Assembly: GCF_039710355.1 (NCBI RefSeq)
Contig: NZ_JBDKWZ010000002.1
Location: forward strand, 62,001 to 126,000
Source: Rapidithrix thailandica
Lineage (GTDB): Bacteria > Bacteroidota > Bacteroidia > Cytophagales > Flammeovirgaceae
Length of the DNA: 64,000 nucleotides
Direction of reading: 5' to 3'
Under the pieces are notes generated by a model. The model saw only the letters and a list, made by a program, of their open reading frames with translations, searched no databases and was not told the origin of the DNA. Each line of letters opens with the position of its first letter. Position 1 is the first letter of the stretch. The translations under genes were made by a program, and so were the position numbers. Below are positions 8,831-17,445 of this stretch, piece after piece.

Positions 8831-9031
8831 GGGTTTAGTAGTTTGAATGTGAGGTTATAAGGTATATTTTGAAAAAGAAGTCGTTTCTATAGGTGAAGGG
8901 GGCTCAATTTTTACTTTACCCCTTTTCTTGATCATCAAACACTCCTGATAAAGTTATGGCCATAGCGTTGCCCGTTTATGGAAGTAGAAAATGTTGAAGC
9001 CTTTCAACGAAGAAATACAGTGGGAGAAAGA

Positions 9032-9165
9032 GAGGCTGACTAAAAAGGTGATATATAGCCACAAAGTCACTAAGATTTACACAGAAACACTAAATTATCA
9101 ATCTAATATTTGTGTCTTAGAATCTTTATAGCATTTTAGGTTCTTTTACCTATTTAGACAGCCTC
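9032..9165. mobile_element. MITE-like element with terminal inverted repeats
   Basis: A 134-bp non-coding segment in the 435-bp gap between 8830 and 9266. It is bounded by 18-bp terminal inverted repeats, GAGGCTGACTAAAAAGGT (9032-9049) and the complement of 9148-9165 (GAGGCTGTCTAAATAGGT), matching at 16 of 18 positions. Ends beginning GAGGCTGTCT are like those of some IS4/IS1182-type insertion sequences (recalled). The interior includes CACAAAGTCACTAAG and has no open frame. No target duplication is evident. The rest of the gap shows nothing recognisable. Confidence 0.6.
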
Positions 9166-9265
9166 CTTATATAGAGGGGAAATAAGAGAAATCGTACGGA
9201 CCATCTAATGAATGGTTTTCCTATTTCTTAAAAGACCATCGATGAAAACAGCTTCCCGGTCACAA

Positions 9266-9709
9266 TCAACTGGCTTTCATTTTCTTCATATAAATTTTCG
9301 TGGCCAGAAAAGAGATATATTTAGGATCTTCTTCTGCGAAAATTTCTTCACCGGCTCCCATATATGCCCGGCTAAGTTCGTCAGCTGCTTTTTCTATAAA
9401 ACCCAACTCGTAAAAGGCCTGTCCCAAACGCAAATGGATAAAAGGATTACCTAAACCTCCCGGACATTGCACCGCATTAGCAAAACTTTTCATCATATCT
9501 TCAAAGTTTCCAAGGTAATAATGCACATCGCCCATAGCCGCATATAGCCAAGTGGCTGCTTCCCAATCGGCATGGGGTAGCGGTAGCAATTTCAAGGCTT
9601 CTATGTATTTTTGTTTGGCTTTTTCCAATTGGTCATTGTCTACCAATTGCTCACCCTGTTCTGACAGTTGCTGAACGGGTCCGTAGATGTGATCAGGTAA
9701 TTCTTTCAT
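9266..9709 (-). CDS. Short TPR protein
   Basis: A 147-residue protein. The start at ATG 9709 (MKELPDHIYGPVQQL) is chosen because the codons upstream read like leader DNA, although the frame stays open to 9820. It contains about three TPR-like helical hairpins and the conserved block WEAATWLYAAMGDVHYYLGN, CPGGLGNPFIHLRLGQAFYE and ELSRAYMGAGEEIF-x5-PKY. That block is the signature of a family of stand-alone TPR proteins found in many bacteria, often near immunity genes of polymorphic toxin loci (recalled). It lies 107 nt downstream of the DUF6892-like gene. Cytoplasmic; binding partner unknown. Confidence 0.75.
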   Translation of the reverse strand: MKELPDHIYGPVQQLSEQGEQLVDNDQLEKAKQKYIEALKLLPLPHADWEAATWLYAAMGDVHYYLGNFEDMMKSFANAVQCPGGLGNPFIHLRLGQAFYELGFIEKAADELSRAYMGAGEEIFAEEDPKYISFLATKIYMKKMKAS

Positions 9710-9816
9710 AGTGGTACAATTTAAGTCGTTGTAAGAAATTGAAATTTTAGTCGGTTCATTCAATAAGTAAAAAAATCTAGGGAAAAACTTTCCGAATGAT
9801 ATATGTTGAATAGTAG

Positions 9817-11439
9817 TCATGAATTAACTTTTATTTCTATCCCTTTTTCTTGTAGTTGTTGAAATAGTTCCGGATAAGCCTTTACGACATTCTTAAACGT
9901 AGTAATATGCCGGAGCGAAGGCAATTCCAGTAAGGTATCCATGTTTTGATAGGTCACTACGTCCAATGTGATTTGCTCCAGTTTATCCTGACCCTTAAGA
10001 GGTTTCAAACTACAAGAAGCATCTACCATAGAGGTAATATTTAAGCTTTTCAGGTTTTTTAACAGGGCAATATCTTCCAGCGAGTCGATATCAAAATAGT
10101 CTTCTTCCCCGCCAAAAAAAGGATAGATATGCCGGTAGATGTCTAAGCCTCCGTCAAAGTATAAGGACTCTACTTGGGCAAGGTCGTTTTCCGAAACGGG
10201 CAATTCTTCAAAAAAAGCCATAGCTTCCGGAACAATAGTATAGCCTTCTTCTTCAATATCAATGATCCGCTCGGCTTGTGAGCAGGCAAATTCCCGGATA
10301 TCAAATTTCGGTTGAAGTACGTCCATCGTGTACATCAATTCATCCAGTACGGCGAGTTTAAAATTTACACTCCGGAAAGAAACCCCTTTAGGTGCTACTG
10401 CTTTTGGGTTCTTCTTTTTAGAAGGAGGATTTTGTACGGCCTTCTGAAACAGGTCTCTTAATGCTTGTACTTTGGGCGTCATGGCGGAAGAATTGACAAT
10501 AAGTTCTACCAAGGCAAAAGCCTGCTTACTGCGTTCGAGGAAGTGCAGAATAGCCTTTTCATCCTCGAGCGGATAGTACACAAAATTTTCAGCAAAATAT
10601 TCCCATTGTTGCTCCCTCCAGGTGGCCGAAAGGGGAGCCAAGTGCTTCAGAATTTTTGGGATTTTCTTGAATAAACTTCCGGAGCCATTGGCACTCAAAA
10701 CAGCCAACGCGATGCTATAAAATAAACCGGACTGATCTTCATTTAAATCGAGGTTTAGGTAGTAATGAATCAGTTCGCTGATAATTTTAGGGCAATCGGG
10801 ATGCTCTTTCACCAAACTTAAGGTGAGGTTGTTGCCTTGTTTGGGGAATTTTTTTGCCATGGGGATGACATAATCCGCGGCACTGGCTCGTAAATCTTCA
10901 TCCCCCATAAACTTACAATGATAGAAGTAAATATCTAACAGAAATTCTACGATCTCTCCAAGTGTACCTGTGTGGCTAGGCTTGCGAGATTGAACGATTT
11001 GCCGGTCTTCCAAGGTAAGAATATGCTCTGCTATTTCCAGTATTCTGGAAGAGTTTTCCCTTAATGCAGCCCGTAAATATATATTTTTGCTATATAAACC
11101 TATCTTATCATTTTTAAATACACTTAGGGTTTTATACCCTTTTGCTGCTTCCTGTTCATCGTCCCAATGGGTTTGTTCCAGGCGGTTCAGTACTGTGTCG
11201 TATAGATGCAAGGCATATCCCGCGCCTTTTTCACTACAGCGAACCCAAAAAATATTCAGCTGTTTTTCCAGTACGCCAAAGCCCTTATCCTGAAAGGGGG
11301 TGTTTTCTACCAACTGAAGCGTAAGGGAAAGCAACTCTTCAAAAGTTGCCCAAGTGAGAGAATCGACTGGAAAACGTTCTAATTCCCGGGTAATCTTTTT
11401 GAAATTCTGGGTCTTTATAGCGTATAATAAATCTTTCAT
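9817..11439 (-). CDS. Large uncharacterised protein with a DUF6892-like C-terminal half
   Basis: A 540-residue soluble protein without a signal peptide. The first 340 residues are helical and HEAT-like, with no recognised motif. A lysine-rich linker (PSKKKNPKAVAPK, about 344-356) leads to a domain with FKLAVLDELMYTMDVLQPKF, EEEGYTIVPEAMAFFEELP, ESLYFDGGLDIYRHIYPFF and GGEEDYFDIDSLEDIALLKN, the pattern I associate with DUF6892. The final 80 residues resemble short leucine-rich repeats (LKNLKSLNITS, LEQITLDVVTY, LPSLRHITTF). It begins the minus-strand run that includes the TPR gene. Function unknown; the domain name is from memory and only moderately certain. Confidence 0.65.
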   Translation of the reverse strand: MKDLLYAIKTQNFKKITRELERFPVDSLTWATFEELLSLTLQLVENTPFQDKGFGVLEKQLNIFWVRCSEKGAGYALHLYDTVLNRLEQTHWDDEQEAAKGYKTLSVFKNDKIGLYSKNIYLRAALRENSSRILEIAEHILTLEDRQIVQSRKPSHTGTLGEIVEFLLDIYFYHCKFMGDEDLRASAADYVIPMAKKFPKQGNNLTLSLVKEHPDCPKIISELIHYYLNLDLNEDQSGLFYSIALAVLSANGSGSLFKKIPKILKHLAPLSATWREQQWEYFAENFVYYPLEDEKAILHFLERSKQAFALVELIVNSSAMTPKVQALRDLFQKAVQNPPSKKKNPKAVAPKGVSFRSVNFKLAVLDELMYTMDVLQPKFDIREFACSQAERIIDIEEEGYTIVPEAMAFFEELPVSENDLAQVESLYFDGGLDIYRHIYPFFGGEEDYFDIDSLEDIALLKNLKSLNITSMVDASCSLKPLKGQDKLEQITLDVVTYQNMDTLLELPSLRHITTFKNVVKAYPELFQQLQEKGIEIKVNS

Positions 11440-11637
11440 AGCAACTTCCGGAGGTTAGGATTTATCTGGTTTTCAGTTTAAAAAAACATCGGTACAGACT
11501 GATAAATTAAAAAGTAATAATTACATAGCAAAAATGGGAAGCTTTTTTGGGAAAAGTATCCCCGGATCCAGGGATAAAAAAAAATAACCGAGAAGCGTGA
11601 TGGGGATAATGTTATAGAGCGTTGTGTAGCCCGGGAT

Positions 11638-12141
11638 TTAGGGTTTTATGAGTTTGTAAATGCTTAACCATTCTCCTTTGAGGGAAGTGATCACGACTAA
11701 ATAAGAACCGGATGGATGCCGGGAGAAGTCGATATGTTGTTGCCAGTAGCCGGAAGCCTGTACTGGATATTTCGCTTCGCGAAGGGGCCGGCCGGAAATA
11801 TCGTAAAGCTGCACCCAAAAGTTGAGGTCGGGCCCTTCCAGGGTAATCCAAAGCTCACGTTCGAAGGGGTTCGGGTAAACCTTCAAAGAAATATTTGCGG
11901 GCAGTCCTTTGAGGCCTGTGGCAATCAATGCATTTTGTTGAAAACCCTGATTCAGTACAATTGTGGCCGCTTCCAGAGAAGTAACACAAGTTTCACCCAC
12001 AGTAAAGTCCAGTTGTATGCCTCCGGTCTGTACAGAGAGGCCTGAAGATGCTATGACGCTTTGCTCTATGGATTGAGCAAAAAGGGGGCTGCTTCCGAAT
12101 AGTAGCCCCATTATGATTATTTGAATGAACATCTTTTGCAT
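11638..12141 (-). CDS. Secreted protein with T9SS type A sorting domain
   Basis: A 167-residue protein. A signal peptide (MQKMFIQIIIMGLLFGSSPLFAQ) is followed by a short beta-rich region of about 65 residues. A C-terminal type A sorting domain covers about 85-167: VYPNPFERELWITLEG, VQLYDISGRPL, SGSYLVVITSLKG and the final IYKLIKP. Such domains direct transport through the type IX secretion system and surface attachment in Bacteroidota. The cargo part is tiny, so it may be an accessory surface protein rather than an enzyme. It starts 10 nt after the stop of the S74 gene upstream and is almost certainly its operon partner. An alternative start is three codons downstream. Confidence 0.88.
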   Translation of the reverse strand: MQKMFIQIIIMGLLFGSSPLFAQSIEQSVIASSGLSVQTGGIQLDFTVGETCVTSLEAATIVLNQGFQQNALIATGLKGLPANISLKVYPNPFERELWITLEGPDLNFWVQLYDISGRPLREAKYPVQASGYWQQHIDFSRHPSGSYLVVITSLKGEWLSIYKLIKP

Positions 12142-12151
12142 GGTAAGTCAT

Positions 12152-13897
12152 TTAAGGCATTTGATACAAAATTTTCTCTAAGGCCTCTACTCTTTTTAGA
12201 AGGTCATCGATGGTTTGTTGTTGTTCATCCATGACGGTCTGTTGCTCTTGTATGGCTTTAATGGCAATGACGCTGAAGCCTGCATAATTAATTCCATAGA
12301 GATCATCTGCTTGGGAATAATGAACTAACTCCGGGAAAAGGGGAAGTACATCCTGGGCGATAAAGCCGAGTGTTTTTTCCGGTATGGCGGAAGTGATGTA
12401 TTGATAGCGTAAGGCTTTCAACCGGTTCACTTGAGGGAGTACCGTTCCTACTGCCTCCATATCGGTTTTCAGGCGCCTGTCAGAGCTTTGGGTGTATGCT
12501 CCGGTGGTTGCATTGATAAAACTACGCAAAGCCCCTCCGTAATGAAAGCGCAAGCCAAATCCATGGGTAATGTCCCAATCCTGATTAACCCCGTCATCAA
12601 AACGCAATCCGTTTCCAACCGCTTGTCCTTGCTGTCCGATGTGCAAACGGGCCGTGGGACTGGCATCAAATACGCCTACATTGCCATCACCTCTGATGGT
12701 CAGGAGATTTCCGGTGATACTATGATAAAAATTGAGACGCTCATTGCTGATAGTGCTGGCATTGTACCCGGCTATTGACCAAAATTTAGCGCTGGCTTCC
12801 GTATTGCGGAAGTTGAGCCTCGCAAAGTCATTGCCTGCTTCGGTAAGGGTAAGGTGAGCACTGGCCGCAGTACTGTTAGACGCAATTTCCATTTGACCCG
12901 TAGGATTTGTAAGGTTGCCAATACCGACTTGTCCGTTTTGTTTAAAGATAAGTCTGCGGGAATTGACAGCACTTCCATCCGCTTTGCTGAAAAACTGTAA
13001 GTCTTCTCCGGCATTGAGCGTGGATAAGTGCCATTGGTTGCCATTGTCGGGGTAGCCGAAATCGATCGCCCCTTTAGAGGAATTGACAAACAAATCGCCT
13101 TCTACCTGTAGAAATTTCTCCGGGCTTGGCGTTCCGAATCCTATCCGACCGGCACCGGTGATTAAGGCAGGGCCGGCATTATCGCCTATGGCTTCAAAAT
13201 AACCGCCGATGCCTCCGGCAGAGGCACTGCCATGCACGCCATAGCCATTACGGTTGTTGGTGCGGCCCCAGATGCCGGCCCAGGCTCCGTTACCCGAAGT
13301 AAAGCCAACGACACCATGCCCGGTTTCGGCTGTGCCCCAGATGGCCGACCGGCTCATCGTACCGATACTGGAACCTCCTCCTTGAATCCCGGTGATGGCC
13401 AATCCGTTTCCAGTGTGGGTGTTTGCACTTTTAAAAGCGGTTTGTCCTTCCACTGAGATACTTCCGTCAAAAGGAAGGGCAAAGGTATTTCCGGCTTCTT
13501 TGGCATACAATGCATAAGGTACGGAGAGAAACGGTAAGGTACCCATTTCTATAAAACCTGATCCGGCATCTATTTCTACTTTCAAATGGTAGCGATCGGC
13601 TCCCCAATCAATATTGGCGAAATTACCGCTTTCCACGCTGCCTTGTCCGATGGCCAACGTGAAAATACCTGTTGCACTTGTGGTGAGGTTGTGCAGCTCT
13701 TCGTATACAAGTGTGGTAGGGATAGCACCGCTGTAAATTCCCAGCCGGACTGTAATGTTCTGATTGGCCATAGGATCTCCGGCGGTGTTCCGGGCAGCAG
13801 CCTGGTAATTGATGGCATCCGGAGCTTGAGCCAAAAGGGAACTCCCATACAATACGATGAAGAAAATCGATGAAAAGCAGCGTAATGAGGTTTTCAT
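12152..13897 (-). CDS. Surface protein with peptidase S74 (endosialidase chaperone) C-terminus
   Basis: A 581-residue protein. Signal peptide 1-23 (ending SLLAQ), then APDAINYQAAARNTAGDPM at the start of a beta-sandwich region common to Bacteroidota tail-fibre-like surface proteins, then glycine- and asparagine-rich repeats (for example QMEIASN, RLHIGQQGQAVGNGLRFDD). The C-terminal S74 domain has SSDRRLKTDM, GFIAQDVLPLFPELV and YGINYAGFSVIAIKAIQEQ, followed by a coiled coil (about 555-578). In phage proteins this domain is an intramolecular trimerisation chaperone that cleaves itself at the Ser of S-D-x-R-L-K, which is retained here. It probably forms a trimeric surface fibre. The T9SS-sorted protein follows after 10 nt. 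Confidence 0.88.
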   Translation of the reverse strand: MKTSLRCFSSIFFIVLYGSSLLAQAPDAINYQAAARNTAGDPMANQNITVRLGIYSGAIPTTLVYEELHNLTTSATGIFTLAIGQGSVESGNFANIDWGADRYHLKVEIDAGSGFIEMGTLPFLSVPYALYAKEAGNTFALPFDGSISVEGQTAFKSANTHTGNGLAITGIQGGGSSIGTMSRSAIWGTAETGHGVVGFTSGNGAWAGIWGRTNNRNGYGVHGSASAGGIGGYFEAIGDNAGPALITGAGRIGFGTPSPEKFLQVEGDLFVNSSKGAIDFGYPDNGNQWHLSTLNAGEDLQFFSKADGSAVNSRRLIFKQNGQVGIGNLTNPTGQMEIASNSTAASAHLTLTEAGNDFARLNFRNTEASAKFWSIAGYNASTISNERLNFYHSITGNLLTIRGDGNVGVFDASPTARLHIGQQGQAVGNGLRFDDGVNQDWDITHGFGLRFHYGGALRSFINATTGAYTQSSDRRLKTDMEAVGTVLPQVNRLKALRYQYITSAIPEKTLGFIAQDVLPLFPELVHYSQADDLYGINYAGFSVIAIKAIQEQQTVMDEQQQTIDDLLKRVEALEKILYQMP

Positions 13898-13980
13898 ACT
13901 TTTTAATTTGGAAGGGTAAACAAATCCGCTGAGGGTGGTAGGGGTGTTTGCAAGAACCGTTTGCTAAACACCTTTTGCGC

Positions 13981-14022
13981 TGAATTCAAGAAAAGCTAGG
14001 TTTTGTATTGAATTTAAGAAAA
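13981..14022. repeat. Direct repeat upstream of the S74 gene
   Basis: TGAATTCAAGAAAA (13981-13994) recurs as TGAATTTAAGAAAA (14009-14022), with start points 28 bp apart, about 85 bp upstream of the S74 gene start. This could be a pair of regulator sites. The rest of the 331-bp gap shows only the hairpin at 14111-14145. Confidence 0.35.
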
Positions 14023-14110
14023 AATCCGGACATATAGAACGGTTTGGCGAAGGGAAATGAAGGCAATGCCTTTACAGTTTAAACTTAAAACACAATTTGA
14101 GCCTAAAGAA

Positions 14111-14145
14111 AGAATCCTCCCTTTGGGTAAGAAAGGGTGGATTCT
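14111..14145 (-). terminator. Probable terminator of the B12 operon
   Basis: AGAATCCTCCCTTT (14111-14124) pairs with AAAGGGTGGATTCT (14132-14145) at 13 of 14 positions around a 7-nt loop, about 85 nt beyond the last gene of the cobalamin operon. Read on the minus strand it is followed by TTCTTT, a weak U tract. Confidence 0.5.
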
Positions 14146-14228
14146 GATTCTGATAAATAATAAAGTGGTAAATCTTCTTGCTGTTGAGTAGCTACCCGTA
14201 GCCAGGATTTGAATTGTCGCTTCGGGTT

Positions 14229-15302
14229 TTAAAATACAAACTCACCTGGGATTACCCCCACTTTAAAGGAGTCAATTTTTACCCCAAGTAAGTCAAAGCG
14301 GAAGACCCAACCTTGCTGTACGTAGTCGATAGCATCACAGGCATATACTTGTTGAAGCTGTGTATCAAAACCTAATCCGTAAAATAACCGCCCATTAGCA
14401 GGGACCAAAGGCTCTTGGTTGAGGGTGTCCGCATCAATGTCTTGTTCGTATATATGATGGTTGAGATAATAGAGTTTGGTGCCATTGTCGTTCATGCGTA
14501 AGCGCGAAGGGTAGGTACCGGCATCGTTGCCAAAGTCAAATTGCTTTTCAATCTCCAAGGTATAGGGGTTGATTTTTACCAAGGCCGGAGTCCTTTCTAT
14601 CAAACCTCCGTTACACAGCACCCATAGTTTGTTTCGGGCATCCAACACTACGTCCATCGGGCCTTTGGGAAGTGCGACACTGTCAACGACCTGATCGGTC
14701 GCCCCGTCAATTTTCAATAATAACTCCCCGCCTTCTTTCCGGTTGTCAAACACCGTCCGGGTTTGGGTCATAAACACCCATTTATCCAATTGTGTCATTT
14801 TTTCTGTCCATCCGGTGGTGGGGATTTCTTTGATAAGGGAGTCTTTCTGAAGGTCAATCACATAAAAACGGTCTGCGTACAAATCCGTTACATAGGCTTT
14901 TTTATTCGAGAGGGGCAACAAATACCGGGGGCTGCTTTTGGGAATATGAATGCGGCCTTGCCATTCCATGGTAGCCGGGTTGACGATTTCAATCCGGGCC
15001 GAATTATTCACGACCACATAACCTTTGTCTTTATGGAGGGTCATGGATTGTACGACATTTCCCAGTTCGAAGCCATTCTTTTGTTTGAATATATTATTGG
15101 AAACTTCCCCTGTTTCCGGGTTGAAATGAGAGATGGTGCCATGGCCCCAGTCAAAATTTCCTTCATTGGTAATGAATATCCCTTGTTGGTATTTGCCGGA
15201 AGCAAAACCCAAATCTGCCTGAGGTGCAGCCTCTTCCGGTTCGTTACAGGCCAGTACCAGAAGCGAAAGGAGAGAGAAGAATAAGCATTTTAGGATTTTC
15301 AT
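14229..15302 (-). CDS. DUF5074-type beta-propeller lipoprotein (BtuG-like)
   Basis: A 357-residue lipoprotein starting at ATG 15302 (MKILKCLFFSLLSLLVLAC, lipid Cys19, then NEPEEAA, the acidic tail usual for surface export in Bacteroidota). The frame is open further upstream to 15395, but those 31 residues overlap the receptor gene and lack a signal. The rest is a YncE/DUF5074-like beta-propeller: GIFITNEGNFDWGHGTISHF, VVNNSARIEIVNPAT, AYVTDLYADRFYVIDL and PMDVVLDARNKLWVLCNG. BtuG of Bacteroides is a surface propeller that captures cobalamin for its receptor. Position under a B12 riboswitch next to a BtuB-like receptor supports the same role here (inference). Confidence 0.85.
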   Translation of the reverse strand: MKILKCLFFSLLSLLVLACNEPEEAAPQADLGFASGKYQQGIFITNEGNFDWGHGTISHFNPETGEVSNNIFKQKNGFELGNVVQSMTLHKDKGYVVVNNSARIEIVNPATMEWQGRIHIPKSSPRYLLPLSNKKAYVTDLYADRFYVIDLQKDSLIKEIPTTGWTEKMTQLDKWVFMTQTRTVFDNRKEGGELLLKIDGATDQVVDSVALPKGPMDVVLDARNKLWVLCNGGLIERTPALVKINPYTLEIEKQFDFGNDAGTYPSRLRMNDNGTKLYYLNHHIYEQDIDADTLNQEPLVPANGRLFYGLGFDTQLQQVYACDAIDYVQQGWVFRFDLLGVKIDSFKVGVIPGEFVF

Positions 15303-15387
15303 GGAAACATTCTTCTTAATTAAAACTTTGTATTGCATGAGTAGAAATTGAAAAACTTTGACAACAGATGACATGGTATTGAGCTTC

Positions 15388-17343
15388 TTATTCATTCATA
15401 TGAAAAGTAAGCCTGAGTTGATACACCCGGTTGGGCATAGGCTTCCGGGCAATGGACTGATAGTGATAACCAAAAAGATTATTGATTCTGGCTTGTAAGC
15501 TCAACAAGTGTTTTCCTAGCGAAAACTCTCTGCCGTAGACCAAATTGGTCAGGTAATAAGGGTTGAGCCATTCACTTCCATCGTTTTGTGTGTAGCGTTT
15601 TCCATATGCGGTTTGCTCGGCAATGAGTGTATTTTGCTTATGTTTTACTTTGATATATCCCTGAAAACTGCTGACAGGCGTGTATAAAAGTTGTTTGTCC
15701 ACGGAGTCGTCCAGGTCATCGTAAGGTTTTTGATTTTCGGATTTGACTACAGAGGCAGAAGCAAAAAAGTCCAAGCGCCAATTGTTCTGTTGATAGCGGA
15801 TTTTCAATACCTGTTCGATTCCTTGAGAGTGTACTTCCCGCAAGTTTTCAGGGCGCCATAAGTTGCTGATCGCCGGCTTCCAGATAATCCAATTATGAAT
15901 CACTGAATTGAAAGCGGTCAATTCATAGCTGGCATGCCAGGGGCGATGAGTGGATGCGGTTTGTAATTGCAAACCACCTTCTCCGGTCCATCCTTCTTCC
16001 GGCTTTAATTGAGGATTGCCTACCGGGTACCAATAACGATCGTTGAGAGTAGGAGCATGGAAATTTCTGGATAAATTGGCTTTGGCACTTAAAATGAATG
16101 TTGCATTGGTCCAGAGCGCATATTTCATTCCCAAAGAAGGCAAGAAAGGCTTGCGTTCACTGTCCAGCCACTGTTGCCGGAAAAGCAAACTTATGCTTAG
16201 AGATGGTACCGGAAGCCATTCTGCACTGGTATAGAGGTCAAAGGTATTTTGATGCGCATTGGTTTTTTCACCGGAATCCAAATCCTTATAGCTGGTGCTG
16301 CTGATTTCATCGTAATCCCATTTAAATCCGGAGTTGAGATACAATTGGTTGGAAATTTTGAAATTGGCGATTCCATTGAGTTTATAAATATGGCCATTGC
16401 TTAAAGAATAAGAAGTCTTGGGTTGAGCTGCATTGTTTAATTCTTTTTCGTATTCCAACTTGTCATGGATATAAGCTCCCTTTAACGAGAGGTTTTTCTT
16501 TGAATCGTTCAATTGCCATTCTGCCAGCAAGCGAAGGGATTCGTCTCCTTGCCAGGCAAACTCTTCCTTTTTGTCCATAGAAGGGGCTAAGTCTCTTTTG
16601 CTTTGCTGGTACCAGGCTTTGATGCCAAGGGTTTGTTTCTTGCCTAGTTTGGCACTGAGTTCTTGTAGAAAACCGTGCTGTTGCTGCTGTGCATGTTTAT
16701 TGGTCCAGGTGGGTTGGCCAGGTTGGATGGTATTGACAAAGTCGAAGCGATTATTCGCTTTTTTGTAAAAGGCTTTGGTGGTACTTTGAAGTTTGGAATT
16801 CCCAAATGTAAGGCTGGCATTGCTGATATGGTTTTCCATACTATTGACGGATTGGGAAGCCATCAACTGAAACTGCTTCTTCCACGCTACTTTACTATTC
16901 ATTTGAATTGCCCCGCCTAAGCCCCCGGTCCCGTATAGCAAACTAGCCGCGCCATAGTTGACTTCGATTTCATCGGTGAAGGCAACGGGAAACAGCGAAA
17001 GATCTACTTGGCCGAGCATAGGAGAATTCAGGTTGATACCGTTCCAATACACTTGCGTATGGCTGGCGCCCGTCCCCCGAAACGAGGGCGTTGCAGTACC
17101 GCCTGCCCCATAGTTTTTGATAAAAATAGGGGTTTTTAACGCCAGTATTTCCCCTAAAGATGCCGTGAGGTTTTCCCGGAGTTGTTCTTTTTCAATGGAG
17201 GTATTTTTAAAACTCACCCTCGGAGGAATGCGATTTTCCTTCACCGTGACTTCTTGTAAATAGAAGGTGGAGTCTGTCTCTTGTGCCATTCCCCAAGTAA
17301 TGAAACCACTGACAAGCAGAAGTGTATTGATTAATTTTTTCAT
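15388..17343 (-). CDS. BtuB-like TonB-dependent receptor (cobalamin)
   Basis: A 651-residue outer-membrane receptor with a signal peptide of about 20 residues. A TonB-box-like EVTVKENR lies at about 30-37, followed by a plug with TPIFIKNYGAGGTATPSFRG, ASHTQVYWNGINLNSPMLGQ and NYGAASLLYGTGGLGGAIQM. A 22-strand-type barrel follows and ends in a C-terminal strand (YQLRLTFHMNE). The length (about 650) and the lack of a carboxypeptidase-like N-terminal domain fit the vitamin B12 branch rather than SusC. It is the third gene of the riboswitch operon, consistent with cobalamin or cobinamide uptake. The ligand is inferred from the riboswitch. Confidence 0.88.
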   Translation of the reverse strand: MKKLINTLLLVSGFITWGMAQETDSTFYLQEVTVKENRIPPRVSFKNTSIEKEQLRENLTASLGEILALKTPIFIKNYGAGGTATPSFRGTGASHTQVYWNGINLNSPMLGQVDLSLFPVAFTDEIEVNYGAASLLYGTGGLGGAIQMNSKVAWKKQFQLMASQSVNSMENHISNASLTFGNSKLQSTTKAFYKKANNRFDFVNTIQPGQPTWTNKHAQQQQHGFLQELSAKLGKKQTLGIKAWYQQSKRDLAPSMDKKEEFAWQGDESLRLLAEWQLNDSKKNLSLKGAYIHDKLEYEKELNNAAQPKTSYSLSNGHIYKLNGIANFKISNQLYLNSGFKWDYDEISSTSYKDLDSGEKTNAHQNTFDLYTSAEWLPVPSLSISLLFRQQWLDSERKPFLPSLGMKYALWTNATFILSAKANLSRNFHAPTLNDRYWYPVGNPQLKPEEGWTGEGGLQLQTASTHRPWHASYELTAFNSVIHNWIIWKPAISNLWRPENLREVHSQGIEQVLKIRYQQNNWRLDFFASASVVKSENQKPYDDLDDSVDKQLLYTPVSSFQGYIKVKHKQNTLIAEQTAYGKRYTQNDGSEWLNPYYLTNLVYGREFSLGKHLLSLQARINNLFGYHYQSIARKPMPNRVYQLRLTFHMNE

Positions 17344-17375
17344 GAGTGTGATGTTTGAGCGGGTACGTCAGAGAA

Positions 17376-17408
17376 CCACCCCTCCTTGCTTAAGCGAAGG
17401 TGGGGTGG
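17376..17408 (-). other. GC-rich hairpin between the PKD lipoprotein and receptor genes
   Basis: CCACCCC (17376-17382) pairs with GGGGTGG (17402-17408), with further CCTT/AAGG pairing inside. It sits 33 nt before the receptor start codon with no U tract after it on the minus strand. It could set mRNA stability or segmental expression within the operon. Confidence 0.5.
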
Positions 17409-17445
17409 CTAGAAGAGCTTCAATAGTTGTGAATGTTTGTGTTTC

